Shown here in pieces: positions 38,525 to 50,595 of a DNA stretch of 64,000 nt. The first letter of the stretch is position 1; each line of letters starts with the position of its first letter. Both the position numbers and the translations under genes were made by a program. Origin of the DNA: Betaproteobacteria bacterium (GTDB lineage: Bacteria; Pseudomonadota; Gammaproteobacteria; Burkholderiales; Burkholderiaceae_C); contig CANGHH010000001.1 of the NCBI GenBank assembly GCA_947453725.1, positions 186,001 to 250,000 on the forward strand, written 5' to 3'. The notes below the pieces were generated by a model. It did no database searches. It saw nothing but the letters and a program-made list of their open reading frames with translations, and had not been told where the DNA came from.

Positions 38525-41179
38525 TCAATCGTTCCGGCTTGGCAGCTTGGTGCGCAAGAGCTCGAAATATTTTTCGATCTCGCGCTTCATGTTGACGTCG
38601 TTCAGCATGTCTGCCAAGGCCGAACCGGCGTTCAAGGCCCGTTCTGCAGCGTCAAACTGGCCCAGCGCGATTTGCGCCAGGCCGGTGTTGTTCAGGCAGA
38701 CGCACTCCAGGCGCACGTGCCCCAGTTCCCTGGCAATCCGCAGTGCTGACTCCGACGCCTCCACGGCCCGGCGGTGGTCGCCCTGCAAGTGGCACATCAT
38801 GCCCAGGCCGGCCAGGCGCTCGCCAACGCGGGGCAGGTCGCCCAGCTGGCGGCTGATGGCCAGCGCTTCTTCGCAGAGCTGCTGCCCCAGGTCCAGGCGT
38901 TGCTGGTCGGCGTGGATCAGGCTCAGATTGCCGAGCAGGCTGCCCTGCAGGCGCAGGTCGCCGACCGCCAGGGCCTCGGCCAGCGCCGCCTCGAAGTGTT
39001 CGCGCGCCAGGGTCAATTGCCCGCTCTCGAATGCTGTCCCACCCAGAAAGTTCAGCGCGGCGGCGCACAAGGTCCGGTCGCCCAGTGACCGGGCCCATTG
39101 CAGCGCCTCACCCATTTCCTGCAAGGCTTCTTCGGTCAGTCCGGCGCGCCCGTGCAGGCGGGCCAGACGTATCGATGCTTGCACCTGCTGGTGAAGGGCC
39201 GCCTGTGCGCGCGCGCCGCGCAAGGCCGTTTCGTACAAGTCGGTGGCGGGCGCGCGTTGGCCCAGAGCCTCGAACGCCGCCCCCAGGGCGAGTTGCGCAC
39301 GGACGCCGGAAGCGCCGTCCAACTGCGGCACCTGCAGCACGCCTTGGCTCAGTTCAACGGCCGTGCTGAAGGGCCCTCGCAGGTGCAGCGCCGCCCAGGC
39401 GCCTTCCAGCGCCCCGGCTGCCGCTTGGCCATGGCCCGCTGCCGTGGCCCTGCGGCAAGCCACCACCAGGTTGTCCATGTCGGCACAAGCCCCCAGCACC
39501 GCCCGTTGCGGCCCCAGCCCTGCAAACCAGGCCGCATGCCGGGCCTGCGCCGCCAGCAGGGCCTGCGGGCCGCTGCCGGGGTAGCGGCTCTCGGTGTGCA
39601 AATGCTCGTTGGCGTAGGCCTGCACGCTGACCAACAGCGCAAAACGCTCGCTGCCCTGCTGGCGTACGAAAGATTTGTCGACCAAGGCATGCACCACATC
39701 CGGCGCCCACGGCGCCTCGGGCACCGTACCCAGGTCGATGACACCTTCGGCGGCTTCCAGCGTGAAGCCGCCCTCGAAGACCGACAGCTGGGCCAGCGCC
39801 ATTCTTTCGGCGCCGCTCAGCAAGTCCCAGGACCAGTCGAAGGTGGCCCGCAAGGTCATCTGGCGGTCGTGGCGGCCGCCGACACTGGCCAGCAGCTTGA
39901 AGCGCTCGCTCATGCGCGACAGCAGCGCGTGCGGTGCGAGTGTGCGGGCACGGGCTGCGGCCAGCTCGATGGCCAGCGGCAGGCCGTCGAGCAGCTTGAC
40001 CAGCGTGGCGATGTCGGCCCGCTCCTGAAGGCTGGGAACGAAGTCGCGGCGGGCGGCTGTGGCGCGGCGCAGGAACAGGACTTCCGCCTCGGCGGCCGGC
40101 AGGGGCGCCAGATCCAGCGTGTCTTCGCCCGGGATGCCCAGGACCTCACGCGTGGTGACCAGAAAGTGGGCCTGGCCGGCACGTTCCAGCCAGCGGCCCA
40201 GGGTGGCTTCGGCGTGGCGCGACAGTTGTTCGAAGTTGTCCAGGATCAGCAGGCAGCGCCCGCGTCCGGCGATGGCGTTGCCCAGTTGCGCGAGGGGGTC
40301 ACCCGGGCCCAGTGGCAGTTCCAGCCCTTGCGCCACGGCGCCGAACAGCCCTTCGAGGGTGCGCGCCGGGGCCAGGTCGCAGAACCACACGCCGCCGGGG
40401 TAGTCGCCCATCCAGGCCCAGCCGTAGCGGGTGGCCAAACGCGTCTTGCCGCTGCCGCCCATGCCCAGCACCGAAACCAGCCGTGCGCCCTGTTCGTAGC
40501 GCTGCGCCAGTTCGTTCAGGCTGCTCACGCGGCCGACGAAGGCGTCGCGCTCGGCCGGCAGGTTGCGGCGGGTTTCGCGCGCCGGCAGCCACAGTTCGCC
40601 CTGGCGCACCACGCGGTAGACCTTGTCGGTGTCGGGCGGCGGCCTGAAGGGCGCGTCTTCCTCACCCACCTCGAACAATTCCATGGGCGCCGGCAGGCCC
40701 TTGATGGACCAATGCCCGTGTGAAACCGAGCGCTGCCTCAGCGGCCCGAGCGCGCTCATCGCGGCCTGGGTCAGCAGCGTCTGGCCGCCTAAGGCAGTCG
40801 ACATCACGCGGGCGGCGATGGGCTTGCTGACACCGTCGGCCTCGAAGGGTTTGGCGCCCAGCGCCACATCGGCCTGCGGTGTTTCGCGCAGCCTCACCGC
40901 GCCCACGTGCAGGCCGGCGCGGGCCTTCAGCGGCGGCGCCATCTGCGCCAGCGCACGGTGGTAGGCCAGCGCGTAGGCCAGCGCGTCGCGGGCCTGTTCG
41001 AAGACGATCAGAAAGCCGTCGGTCTTGTCGATCTCGCGGCCGCGCCACGCCCGCAGCAGGTCGCGTGCCAGACGGTCGTGCACGGCCCAGACGCGGCCCA
41101 TTTCGGCATCGCCCAATTGATGGGCGAGGGCGGCGCTATCGACCAAGTCGGTCAGCAGAAGGGCTGCGGTTTCTTCCAT
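38525..41179 (-). CDS. STAND regulator: cyclase-like domain, NTPase and TPRs
   Basis: 884 residues. The N-terminal domain (about 1-170) is class III nucleotide-cyclase-like: D11 in LLTDLVDSAA and D54 in DKTDGFLIVF keep the metal positions and R124 is retained in IAARV, but the Asn expected four residues before it is Pro (P120), so catalysis is doubtful. An NB-ARC-like P-loop ATPase follows (GMGGSGKT, 239-246; Walker B LLILDNFEQL), then a winged region and TPR helices from about 560 to the end. It should be a signal-transducing switch; input and output are unknown. No DNA-binding domain is seen. Confidence 0.82.
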   Translation of the reverse strand: MEETAALLLTDLVDSAALAHQLGDAEMGRVWAVHDRLARDLLRAWRGREIDKTDGFLIVFEQARDALAYALAYHRALAQMAPPLKARAGLHVGAVRLRETPQADVALGAKPFEADGVSKPIAARVMSTALGGQTLLTQAAMSALGPLRQRSVSHGHWSIKGLPAPMELFEVGEEDAPFRPPPDTDKVYRVVRQGELWLPARETRRNLPAERDAFVGRVSSLNELAQRYEQGARLVSVLGMGGSGKTRLATRYGWAWMGDYPGGVWFCDLAPARTLEGLFGAVAQGLELPLGPGDPLAQLGNAIAGRGRCLLILDNFEQLSRHAEATLGRWLERAGQAHFLVTTREVLGIPGEDTLDLAPLPAAEAEVLFLRRATAARRDFVPSLQERADIATLVKLLDGLPLAIELAAARARTLAPHALLSRMSERFKLLASVGGRHDRQMTLRATFDWSWDLLSGAERMALAQLSVFEGGFTLEAAEGVIDLGTVPEAPWAPDVVHALVDKSFVRQQGSERFALLVSVQAYANEHLHTESRYPGSGPQALLAAQARHAAWFAGLGPQRAVLGACADMDNLVVACRRATAAGHGQAAAGALEGAWAALHLRGPFSTAVELSQGVLQVPQLDGASGVRAQLALGAAFEALGQRAPATDLYETALRGARAQAALHQQVQASIRLARLHGRAGLTEEALQEMGEALQWARSLGDRTLCAAALNFLGGTAFESGQLTLAREHFEAALAEALAVGDLRLQGSLLGNLSLIHADQQRLDLGQQLCEEALAISRQLGDLPRVGERLAGLGMMCHLQGDHRRAVEASESALRIARELGHVRLECVCLNNTGLAQIALGQFDAAERALNAGSALADMLNDVNMKREIEKYFELLRTKLPSRND

Positions 41180-41227
41180 GGGGCAATTATCGTTGGGGCC
41201 TCGCCGGCGCGGCCTGCGCGCCGGCCT

Positions 41228-42082
41228 TCAGCCGAGGCCGCGAACCGGGAATTCGCCGCCGCGCTGCAACCAGTTCTCTGGCGCGTAGGCGGCCTGGCCA
41301 TCGGTGACGTGCAGCGTGTAGGCCAGGCGCGACTTCGCCGAGCGGTTGGCCGCGCTGCAGTGCGGCAGCAGGCCGTGGAAGACCACCAGCGTCCCGGCCG
41401 CCACCGGCAGCGGCACGGCCTGCGCCGTGGTCGGCCAGGGCGTGGCATTCAACGACTGCATGCGCAGCGTGCCGGCCGCGTGGTCGCAGACGTACTGCTC
41501 GCGCAGCACGCCGCGCGGGCCGCGGTGGCCGCCCGCTTCGACCCACAGGCAGCCGTTGTCCAGCGTGGCGTCTTCCAGCGCGAACCAGAAGGTGGTGACG
41601 GTCTGCGGCGCGGTGACGAAGAAGCTGGCGTCCTGGTGCCAGCCCACTTCGCCGCCGATGTGCGGCTGCTTGAAGATGAGCTGGCTTTGCCAGACTTGCG
41701 GCGCTTGCAGGCCCAGGTCAGCGGCCAGCGCGGCCAGTTCGGGCCCGTGCGAGAACGCGCTGAAGACCGCGTCGAGGTCGTGCAGCGCGTGGCCGATCTT
41801 GTTGATGGCGCGCGACTTGGGCACCAGCAGCTTCCCGGCATCGTCGATGGCCTCTTCCTCGAAAAAACATTGCACGGTGGCGGCCGACGCCAGCAGTGCG
41901 GCGTCGGCGACCAGGCTGCGGTCGCGTGTCGAAAAGCGGCTGGCGCCGGCGTCGGGTTCGAAAGCCTCGACCAGCGCGTGAGCGCGCGCCATGGCGGCGG
42001 CGCAGTCGGCGAGCGACTTGAATCCGGGCAGCACGAGGTAACCGGTGTCGTGCCAGGCGGCGGTCTGTGAAGTGTCCAGCAT
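41228..42082 (-). CDS. Phytanoyl-CoA dioxygenase (PhyH) family protein
   Basis: 284 residues, Fe(II)/2-oxoglutarate oxygenase of the PhyH/PHYHD1 type. The iron ligands are H149 and D151 in GWHQDASF and H241 in LPHCSAANRS, with R252 for 2-oxoglutarate. The substrate is unknown. It is divergent from the TonB receptor gene. Confidence 0.87.
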   Translation of the reverse strand: MLDTSQTAAWHDTGYLVLPGFKSLADCAAAMARAHALVEAFEPDAGASRFSTRDRSLVADAALLASAATVQCFFEEEAIDDAGKLLVPKSRAINKIGHALHDLDAVFSAFSHGPELAALAADLGLQAPQVWQSQLIFKQPHIGGEVGWHQDASFFVTAPQTVTTFWFALEDATLDNGCLWVEAGGHRGPRGVLREQYVCDHAAGTLRMQSLNATPWPTTAQAVPLPVAAGTLVVFHGLLPHCSAANRSAKSRLAYTLHVTDGQAAYAPENWLQRGGEFPVRGLG

Positions 42083-42201
42083 GGCCGATTGTTGCGTGGA
42101 TGTTGCATTGCGGCAGTTGCAGGGCCGCCGACCATCGGCTTGTCACCTTGGGCCGGGTTGGGCGCGGCATCATCCGCTGTCACGACATTTCAGGAGTTTT
42201 C

Positions 42202-44487
<2,286 letters not shown>

Positions 44488-44491
44488 CGCG

Positions 44492-45454
44492 ATGAAAAGG
44501 CCGCTGCTGGCGCTGGTGGGCGCACTGTTCACCACGCTGGCGGCCGCCCAGCCGGCCATCATCTTCGAGCTCGGGGGCAAGAACGACAAGAGCTTCGGCC
44601 AGGCCGCCTGGGAAGGGGCCGAGCGCTGGAAAAAGGCCACCGGCAAGCCGTATCTCGAATTCGAGATTGCCAACGCCGCGCAGCGCGAACAGGCCGCGCG
44701 GCGCTTCGCCGAGAAGGGTGCGAACCCGGTCGTCGGGGTCGGCTTTCCGCAGGCCAGCAGCATCGAGGCGGTGGCGCGCGACTTTCCGGCCACCCGCTTC
44801 GCCATCGTCGACATGGTGGTGAAGCTGCCCAATGTGCAGAGCTTCGTCTACCGCGAGCACGAAGGCGCCTTCCTGGCCGGCCTGCTGGGCGCGCTGGCCA
44901 GCAAGACGGGCAAGCTGGGCTTCGTCGGCGGGCAGGACATTCCGCTGGTGCGCAAGGTGCTGTGCGGCTACGAGCAGGGTGCGCGCTACGCCAACCCGAA
45001 GGTGCAGATCGTGTCGGCGATGACCGGCACCACCAACGCCGCCTGGACCGACCCGGCGCGCGGCGCCGAGCTGACGCGTACCCAGGTCGCGCAGGGTGTG
45101 GACGTGGTCTTCGCGGCGGCCGGGACCACCGGCCTGGGGGTGCTGCAGGCGGCTGCCGACCTCAACATCCTGGGCATCGGCGTGGACAGCAACCAGAACG
45201 GCCTGCACCCCGGCCGCGTCCTGACCAGCCTGCTGAAGCGCACCGACGTGGCGGTGGAGCAGGCCTTTCGCGGCGTGCAGCCCGGCGTCACCGCGCTGGG
45301 TCTGAAGGAAGGTGGGCTGGACCTGGCCTTCGACGAGCACAACGCCAAGCTGGTGACGCCCGAGATGCGGCGCCAGGTCGATGCGGCCAAGGCCGACATC
45401 GTTGCCGGCCGCCTCAGCGTCATCGACTACACCGCGGCCAAGGCCTGCCGCTGA
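44492..45454 (+). CDS. BMP-family ABC substrate-binding protein (orphan)
   Basis: 320 residues with a signal peptide (1-19, ending LAAA) and no lipobox cysteine. BMP/PnrA-type motifs are present: ELGGKNDKSFGQAAWEGAE, VYREHEGAFLAGLLGAL, VGGQDIPLVRKVLCGYEQGA and GIGVDSNQNGLHPG. Family members bind nucleosides or autoinducers for ABC uptake. No permease or ATPase gene is nearby; the TonB receptor gene ends 4 bases upstream, so the two probably act in sequence across the outer membrane and periplasm. Confidence 0.87.
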   Translation: MKRPLLALVGALFTTLAAAQPAIIFELGGKNDKSFGQAAWEGAERWKKATGKPYLEFEIANAAQREQAARRFAEKGANPVVGVGFPQASSIEAVARDFPATRFAIVDMVVKLPNVQSFVYREHEGAFLAGLLGALASKTGKLGFVGGQDIPLVRKVLCGYEQGARYANPKVQIVSAMTGTTNAAWTDPARGAELTRTQVAQGVDVVFAAAGTTGLGVLQAAADLNILGIGVDSNQNGLHPGRVLTSLLKRTDVAVEQAFRGVQPGVTALGLKEGGLDLAFDEHNAKLVTPEMRRQVDAAKADIVAGRLSVIDYTAAKACR

Positions 45455-45486
45455 ACCCCGGCAGCCGCCTGCGCGGCGCGCCTCGC

Positions 45487-45492
45487 TAGACT
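45487..45492 (+). promoter_or_regulatory. Candidate -10 (TAGACT) for lipB
   Basis: CTAGACT ends 9 bases before the lipB ATG; transcription would begin within a few bases of the start codon, with no room for a Shine-Dalgarno. The -35 region is not convincing. Confidence 0.35.
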
Positions 45493-45501
45493 CGCGCAGA
45501 C

Positions 45502-46164
45502 ATGCAGATCCAGCTTCTGGGCCGCCAGCCCTATGCCGAAACGGAGGCCGCGATGCGCGCCTTCACGGCCGCGCGCGGGTCCGACAGCGAAGACCAACTC
45601 TGGCTGGTCGAGCACCCGCCGGTCTACACGCAGGGCATCGCCGGGCGCGACGCGCACGTGCTGGCGGCGGGCGACATCCCGGTCATCCGCACCGACCGCG
45701 GCGGCCAGGTCACCTTCCACGGCCCCGGGCAGGTGGTGGCCTACCCGCTGGTCGACCTGCGGCGCCTCGGCATCTACGTCAAGGAATACGTCTACCGCAT
45801 CGAAGAGGCGGTGATCGACACCCTTTGGGCCTTCGGCGTCGTCGGCCACCGCGTGCGCAGCGCGCCGGGCATCTACGTTCGACCGGCCGACCCGGCTTCG
45901 CACGCGGTGCTGCACAGCGCCAGCCTCGATCCCTTCCGGGACCTGGGCAAGATCGCGGCGCTGGGTATCAAGGTCAGCCGGCATTGCAGCTACCACGGCG
46001 TGGCGCTGAACGTCGCGATGGACCTCGAGCCCTACAGCCGCATCGACCCCTGCGGCTACGCCGGCCTGCGGACCGTGGACCTGCGCAGCTTGGGCGTGCC
46101 CGCTGCCTGGGACGAGGCGGCGGCGGAAATCGCAGGCCACCTGCACCGACGGCTGCAGCCCTGA
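45502..46164 (+). CDS. lipB: Octanoyl-ACP:protein octanoyltransferase
   Basis: 220 residues with [17 protein letters not shown], catalytic K157 in LGIKVSRH and C184 in DPCGYAG. It transfers octanoate from acyl-carrier protein to lipoyl domains. Compared with E. coli LipB there is an insertion of about 20 residues (about 127-148, between GIYV and LGKIAALG), as in other Burkholderiales. It is followed by lipA. The ybeD/DUF493 gene that often precedes lipB is not here. Confidence 0.94.
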   Translation: MQIQLLGRQPYAETEAAMRAFTAARGSDSEDQLWLVEHPPVYTQGIAGRDAHVLAAGDIPVIRTDRGGQVTFHGPGQVVAYPLVDLRRLGIYVKEYVYRIEEAVIDTLWAFGVVGHRVRSAPGIYVRPADPASHAVLHSASLDPFRDLGKIAALGIKVSRHCSYHGVALNVAMDLEPYSRIDPCGYAGLRTVDLRSLGVPAAWDEAAAEIAGHLHRRLQP

Positions 46165-46186
46165 GGCCGGTGCCCGGTGCGGCCGC

Positions 46187-46192
46187 TAAACT
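46187..46192 (+). promoter_or_regulatory. Candidate -10 (TAAACT) upstream of lipA
   Basis: TAAACT in GCCGCTAAACTGGCC ends 8 bases before an ATG (46201) that opens a 16-codon reading frame overlapping the lipA start. A transcript from here would begin at about 46199-46201. Confidence 0.4.
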
Positions 46193-46200
46193 GGCCGCCC

Positions 46201-46251
46201 ATGTTCCCCAGTGAACCCGCTGCCGCAGGCGCGGGTGCCCGCACCCGATGA
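46201..46251 (+). CDS. Possible 16-codon leader peptide coupled to lipA
   Basis: ATG 46201 opens the peptide [16 protein letters not shown], whose TGA (46249-46251) overlaps the lipA ATG (46248-46250) as ATGA. The placement of a -10-like TAAACT just before the ATG suggests a leaderless short frame that hands ribosomes to lipA, which lacks a clear Shine-Dalgarno of its own. The frame is real in the sequence; its translation is an inference. Confidence 0.35.
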   Translation: MFPSEPAAAGAGARTR

Positions 46252-47213
46252 CCACGGCCTACGACCCCACCGCCAAGCAGAAATCGCAGGCCAAGACCAG
46301 CCGCATCCCGATCAAGGTGGTGGCGGCCGGGGAGGTCCTGAAGAAGCCCGACTGGATCCGGGTCAAGGCCGGTTCGCCGTCGACCCGTTTCTACGAGATC
46401 AAGCAGATCCTGCGCGAGCAGCAGCTGCACACGGTGTGCGAGGAAGCCAGCTGCCCGAACATCGGCGAATGCTTCGGCAAGGGCACCGCCACCTTCATGA
46501 TCATGGGCGACAAGTGCACGCGGCGCTGCCCCTTCTGCGACGTCGGCCACGGCCGGCCCGACCCGCTGGACGTGGACGAGCCGCGCAAGCTGGCGCAGAC
46601 CATCGCCGCGCTGAAGCTGAAGTACGTGGTCATCACCAGCGTCGACCGCGACGACCTGCGCGACGGTGGCGCCGGCCACTTCGTCGACTGCATCCGCCAG
46701 ACGCGGGCGCTGTCACCCGAAACCCGCATCGAGGTGCTGGTGCCCGACTTCCGCGGCCGCGACGACCGCGCGCTGGCCATCCTGCGTGAAGCACCGCCCG
46801 ACGTGATGAACCACAACCTGGAAACCACGTCGCGCCTGTACAAGGAAGCCCGGCCCGGCAGCGACTACACCTTCAGCCTGAACCTGCTGAAGAAGTTCAA
46901 GGAACAGGTGCCCGGCGTGCCGACCAAGAGCGGCGTGATGGTCGGCCTGGGCGAGACCGACGAAGAGATCCTGCAGGTGATGCGCGACATGCGCGAACAC
47001 GGCATCGACATGCTGACCATCGGCCAGTACCTGGCGCCCAGCGGCCACCACCTGCCGGTGCGCCGCTATGTGCACCCGGACACCTTCAAGATGTTCGAGG
47101 CCGAGGCCTACAAGATGGGCTTCACGCATGCCGCCGTCGGCGCGATGGTGCGCAGCAGCTACCACGCCGACCAGCAGGCGCAGGCCGCGGGTGTCGGGTC
47201 CGCCATCGGCTGA
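46248..47213 (+). CDS. lipA: Lipoyl synthase
   Basis: 321-residue radical-SAM enzyme. The SAM cluster cysteines are in CTRRCPFC and the auxiliary sulfur-donating cluster in [12 protein letters not shown]; the conserved C-terminal Ser is within [10 protein letters not shown]. It inserts two sulfurs into octanoyl-lysine. It is downstream of lipB with an 83-base gap that contains a -10-like hexamer and a small overlapping reading frame. Confidence 0.96.
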   Translation: MTTAYDPTAKQKSQAKTSRIPIKVVAAGEVLKKPDWIRVKAGSPSTRFYEIKQILREQQLHTVCEEASCPNIGECFGKGTATFMIMGDKCTRRCPFCDVGHGRPDPLDVDEPRKLAQTIAALKLKYVVITSVDRDDLRDGGAGHFVDCIRQTRALSPETRIEVLVPDFRGRDDRALAILREAPPDVMNHNLETTSRLYKEARPGSDYTFSLNLLKKFKEQVPGVPTKSGVMVGLGETDEEILQVMRDMREHGIDMLTIGQYLAPSGHHLPVRRYVHPDTFKMFEAEAYKMGFTHAAVGAMVRSSYHADQQAQAAGVGSAIG

Positions 47214-47239
47214 AGCGGCTGCGCCAGGCTGCGGCCCGT

Positions 47240-47257
47240 GATGACAAAGCTGTCATC
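47240..47257 (+). promoter_or_regulatory. CusR/CopR-like box
   Basis: GATGACA-AAGC-TGTCATC is a perfect 7-bp inverted repeat that matches the E. coli CusR operator pattern ATGACAA-N2-TTGTCAT at all but one position. It ends 20 bases before a -10-like TAGCAT (47278-47283), a position suited to activation by an OmpR-family metal-response regulator. None is encoded in this window. Confidence 0.5.
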
Positions 47258-47277
47258 CAGGCGCCGGGGTGGCGGCC

Positions 47278-47283
47278 TAGCAT
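47278..47283 (+). promoter_or_regulatory. Candidate -10 (TAGCAT) of the PEBP-YHYH gene
   Basis: The fourth occurrence of GCCTAGCAT in the window, ending 7 bases before the ATG, which predicts a leaderless or nearly leaderless transcript. The CusR-like inverted repeat sits directly upstream. Confidence 0.4.
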
Positions 47284-47290
47284 CGGTGCC

Positions 47291-48850
47291 ATGAAGCATC
47301 CTGTTCCGAGGCTGAGTGCCTTGCTCCTGTGGCTGGCCCTGGCTGCCGGTTGCGGAGGTGGCGGCGGCGCCGCCGATGGGGCATCCAGTGCCACGCCCAC
47401 GCCGGCCGCCGGCGGCAGCGGCTTCACCTTGGGCAGCAGCGTCGCCAGCGAAGGCGGCGCGCTGCCGGCCGAACACAGCTGCGACGGCAATGGCGCTTCG
47501 CCGCCGCTGGCCTGGGCCAACGCGCCGGCCGGCACGCAGCAGTTCGCCCTGCTGATGAGCACGCTGCCGGGTGACGGCAGCACCAAGTACAACTGGGTGC
47601 TCTACAACCTGCCGGCCACGGCCCAGGCGCTGGCCCGGAGTGCCTTCGGCGCCGGCACGGCCGGCGTCGGCAGCGACGGGCCACTGGCCGGCTACCAGCC
47701 GCCCTGTTCGCAGGGCGCGGGCAGCAAGACCTACACCTTCACGCTGTACGCGCTGTCGGCGGCGCCGGTGCTGGGCAGCAGCACGGCCGTCGACGGCGCC
47801 ACGCTGCGCGCGGCCGTGGCCGGCATCACGCTGGGGCAGGCCACGCTGAACGTCAACTACAGCCGCAGCAGCACCTCGACCGGGTCGCTGGCGCCTTGCC
47901 TGAGCGTGCGCAACTCGCTGGCGGCGTCAACCACCGGCACCGCCACCGCCGGTTGCGACGCGTCCTACGCTTACATCGCCGCCACCGGCCTGGCGACCCA
48001 CAGCATGATGGACGGCATCACCGCCACCAACCTGCAAGTGCCCATCGCGCAGAACTTCTTCGGCAGCAATGCCTGGCGCATCCCCTTGAACCCGGCCGTG
48101 GCCGCCAGCACCACCTCGGCCGTGGACGGCCCCATCGGCGTGGCGATCAACGGCGTGCCGATCTTCAACCCCTGCAAGCAGGGCGGCTGCCAGAACGGCG
48201 ACACCAAGGCGCTGGGGGAACTCGACCTCTGCAACGGCCACGCCGGCCGGGCCGACGATTACCACTACCACGCCGCCCCGGTCTGCCTGATGGCCGGCCG
48301 GCCCGCCAGCTACTGGGACACCCACCCCTTGGGCTGGGCGCTCGATGGCTTTGCCATCTTCGGCTACAACAACGCCGACGGCACGCTGGCCGCGCGCGAC
48401 GGCTTCTGTGGCGGCAACACCAGCAGCGTGCCCAACGCGCCGGCCGGCTACAGCTACCACGTCACCGATGCCGCGCCCTACGTGCTGTCTTGTTTCCGCG
48501 GCACGCCCAGCCCGGACCTGGCGGGCCAGGGCGCCAAGTACAGCCCGCTGCGCCAGCCGCCGGTCACGCCCTTTGCGGTGTCCGGTTTGTCGCTCGGCAC
48601 CGACCCCGTCGACGGCTGGCAGGTGCTGCAGTTCGGCAGCGCGCGCAGCTTCACCACCACCGAGACCGGCAGCGACAGCTACGCCAACGCGCCAGGCAGC
48701 TACCGCGTCCGCTACCAGCGCGTCAGCGGCGCGGCCTTGCAGGCCTTGCTGGCCCAGCCCGCCAACGCGGGCAAGCAGGCCTGCTGGAATTTCCAGTTCA
48801 CGACGGCCAGCGGCAGCACGACGCAGCCGGCGGCTTCCTACTGCCGGTGA
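47291..48850 (+). CDS. Lipoprotein with fused PEBP (YbhB/YbcL) and YHYH domains
   Basis: 519 residues. Lipobox LALAAGC (C21) predicts outer- or inner-membrane anchoring, followed by a Gly/Ala/Thr linker. Residues about 45-192 resemble the phosphatidylethanolamine-binding YbhB/YbcL fold (CDGNGASPPLAWANAP, NWVLYNLPA), but the usual ligand-site His before Trp is Asn. Residues about 225-430 form a YHYH domain with ADDYHYHAAP (YHYH at 324-327), HSMMDG and GWALDGFAIFGY. The YHYH family's function is unknown; its clustered His residues could bind metal. A following gene overlaps its stop. Confidence 0.8.
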   Translation: MKHPVPRLSALLLWLALAAGCGGGGGAADGASSATPTPAAGGSGFTLGSSVASEGGALPAEHSCDGNGASPPLAWANAPAGTQQFALLMSTLPGDGSTKYNWVLYNLPATAQALARSAFGAGTAGVGSDGPLAGYQPPCSQGAGSKTYTFTLYALSAAPVLGSSTAVDGATLRAAVAGITLGQATLNVNYSRSSTSTGSLAPCLSVRNSLAASTTGTATAGCDASYAYIAATGLATHSMMDGITATNLQVPIAQNFFGSNAWRIPLNPAVAASTTSAVDGPIGVAINGVPIFNPCKQGGCQNGDTKALGELDLCNGHAGRADDYHYHAAPVCLMAGRPASYWDTHPLGWALDGFAIFGYNNADGTLAARDGFCGGNTSSVPNAPAGYSYHVTDAAPYVLSCFRGTPSPDLAGQGAKYSPLRQPPVTPFAVSGLSLGTDPVDGWQVLQFGSARSFTTTETGSDSYANAPGSYRVRYQRVSGAALQALLAQPANAGKQACWNFQFTTASGSTTQPAASYCR

Positions 48851-49443
48851 GCGCTGCCAGCGGCCGGGCTGGCGGGCGCCGCGCTGCGGCGGCGCTGGCA
48901 CTGTCCATGGCGGCTGCCGGCGCGCCGGCGCACGAACTGCCGGCCAACCGGCTGACGGTGGTTCAACGCGAGCCCGCGCACCTGCAGTTGAGTTTCCACA
49001 TCGACTATCTGCAGGCGCTGCAGCGCGTGCTCGCGCCCGGCAGCGACGTGCGCGCATTTGCGCTGGCGCACGCCGCGCTCGAAGCCGCGCAGCTGGCGCC
49101 GCTGCTGCAACGCGCGCACGCCCAACTGGAGGCCGGCACCCGGCTGCTGCTGCCGGGTGGCCAGGCCGTGCCGGCCAGCGGCTGGCGCTGGCCCGCAACG
49201 GCCCAGGCCCAGGCCCTCCTGCAGCAGCAGGTGATGCGCGCGCTGGTCGCGCCCCAGGACCGCGCCCACGAGGCGCCCACCGAGGTCCGGGCCGAGATCG
49301 CGCTGCGCCTGCCGCTGGCTGCGCCGCCGCCACCGCTGCAACTGCAGTTGCCCGCCGTGCTGCAGCCGGTGCTGGTGGTGTCCTACCGGCCGAGCCAGAC
49401 CTGGTCGCAGCCGGGCGCCGGGGCCGTGCTGCTGCGTTTCTAG
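48847..49443 (+). CDS. Secreted protein of unknown function, coupled to the YHYH lipoprotein
   Basis: 198 residues from a GTG that overlaps the upstream stop codon (GTGA), so the two genes are translationally coupled. A signal peptide (about 10-28, ending GAPA) precedes AHELPANRLTVVQREPAHLQ. The rest is rich in Gln, Ala and Leu with several short amphipathic helices. I recognise no family. The tight coupling suggests a periplasmic partner of the PEBP-YHYH lipoprotein. Confidence 0.6.
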   Translation: MSAASGRAGGRRAAAALALSMAAAGAPAHELPANRLTVVQREPAHLQLSFHIDYLQALQRVLAPGSDVRAFALAHAALEAAQLAPLLQRAHAQLEAGTRLLLPGGQAVPASGWRWPATAQAQALLQQQVMRALVAPQDRAHEAPTEVRAEIALRLPLAAPPPPLQLQLPAVLQPVLVVSYRPSQTWSQPGAGAVLLRF

Positions 49444-49500
49444 AACGCCGGTCAGCCTGGGCCCCCGGACCGGTCCGCGGTCCGTGCCCGTGTCGACTAG

Positions 49501-50595
<1,095 letters not shown>

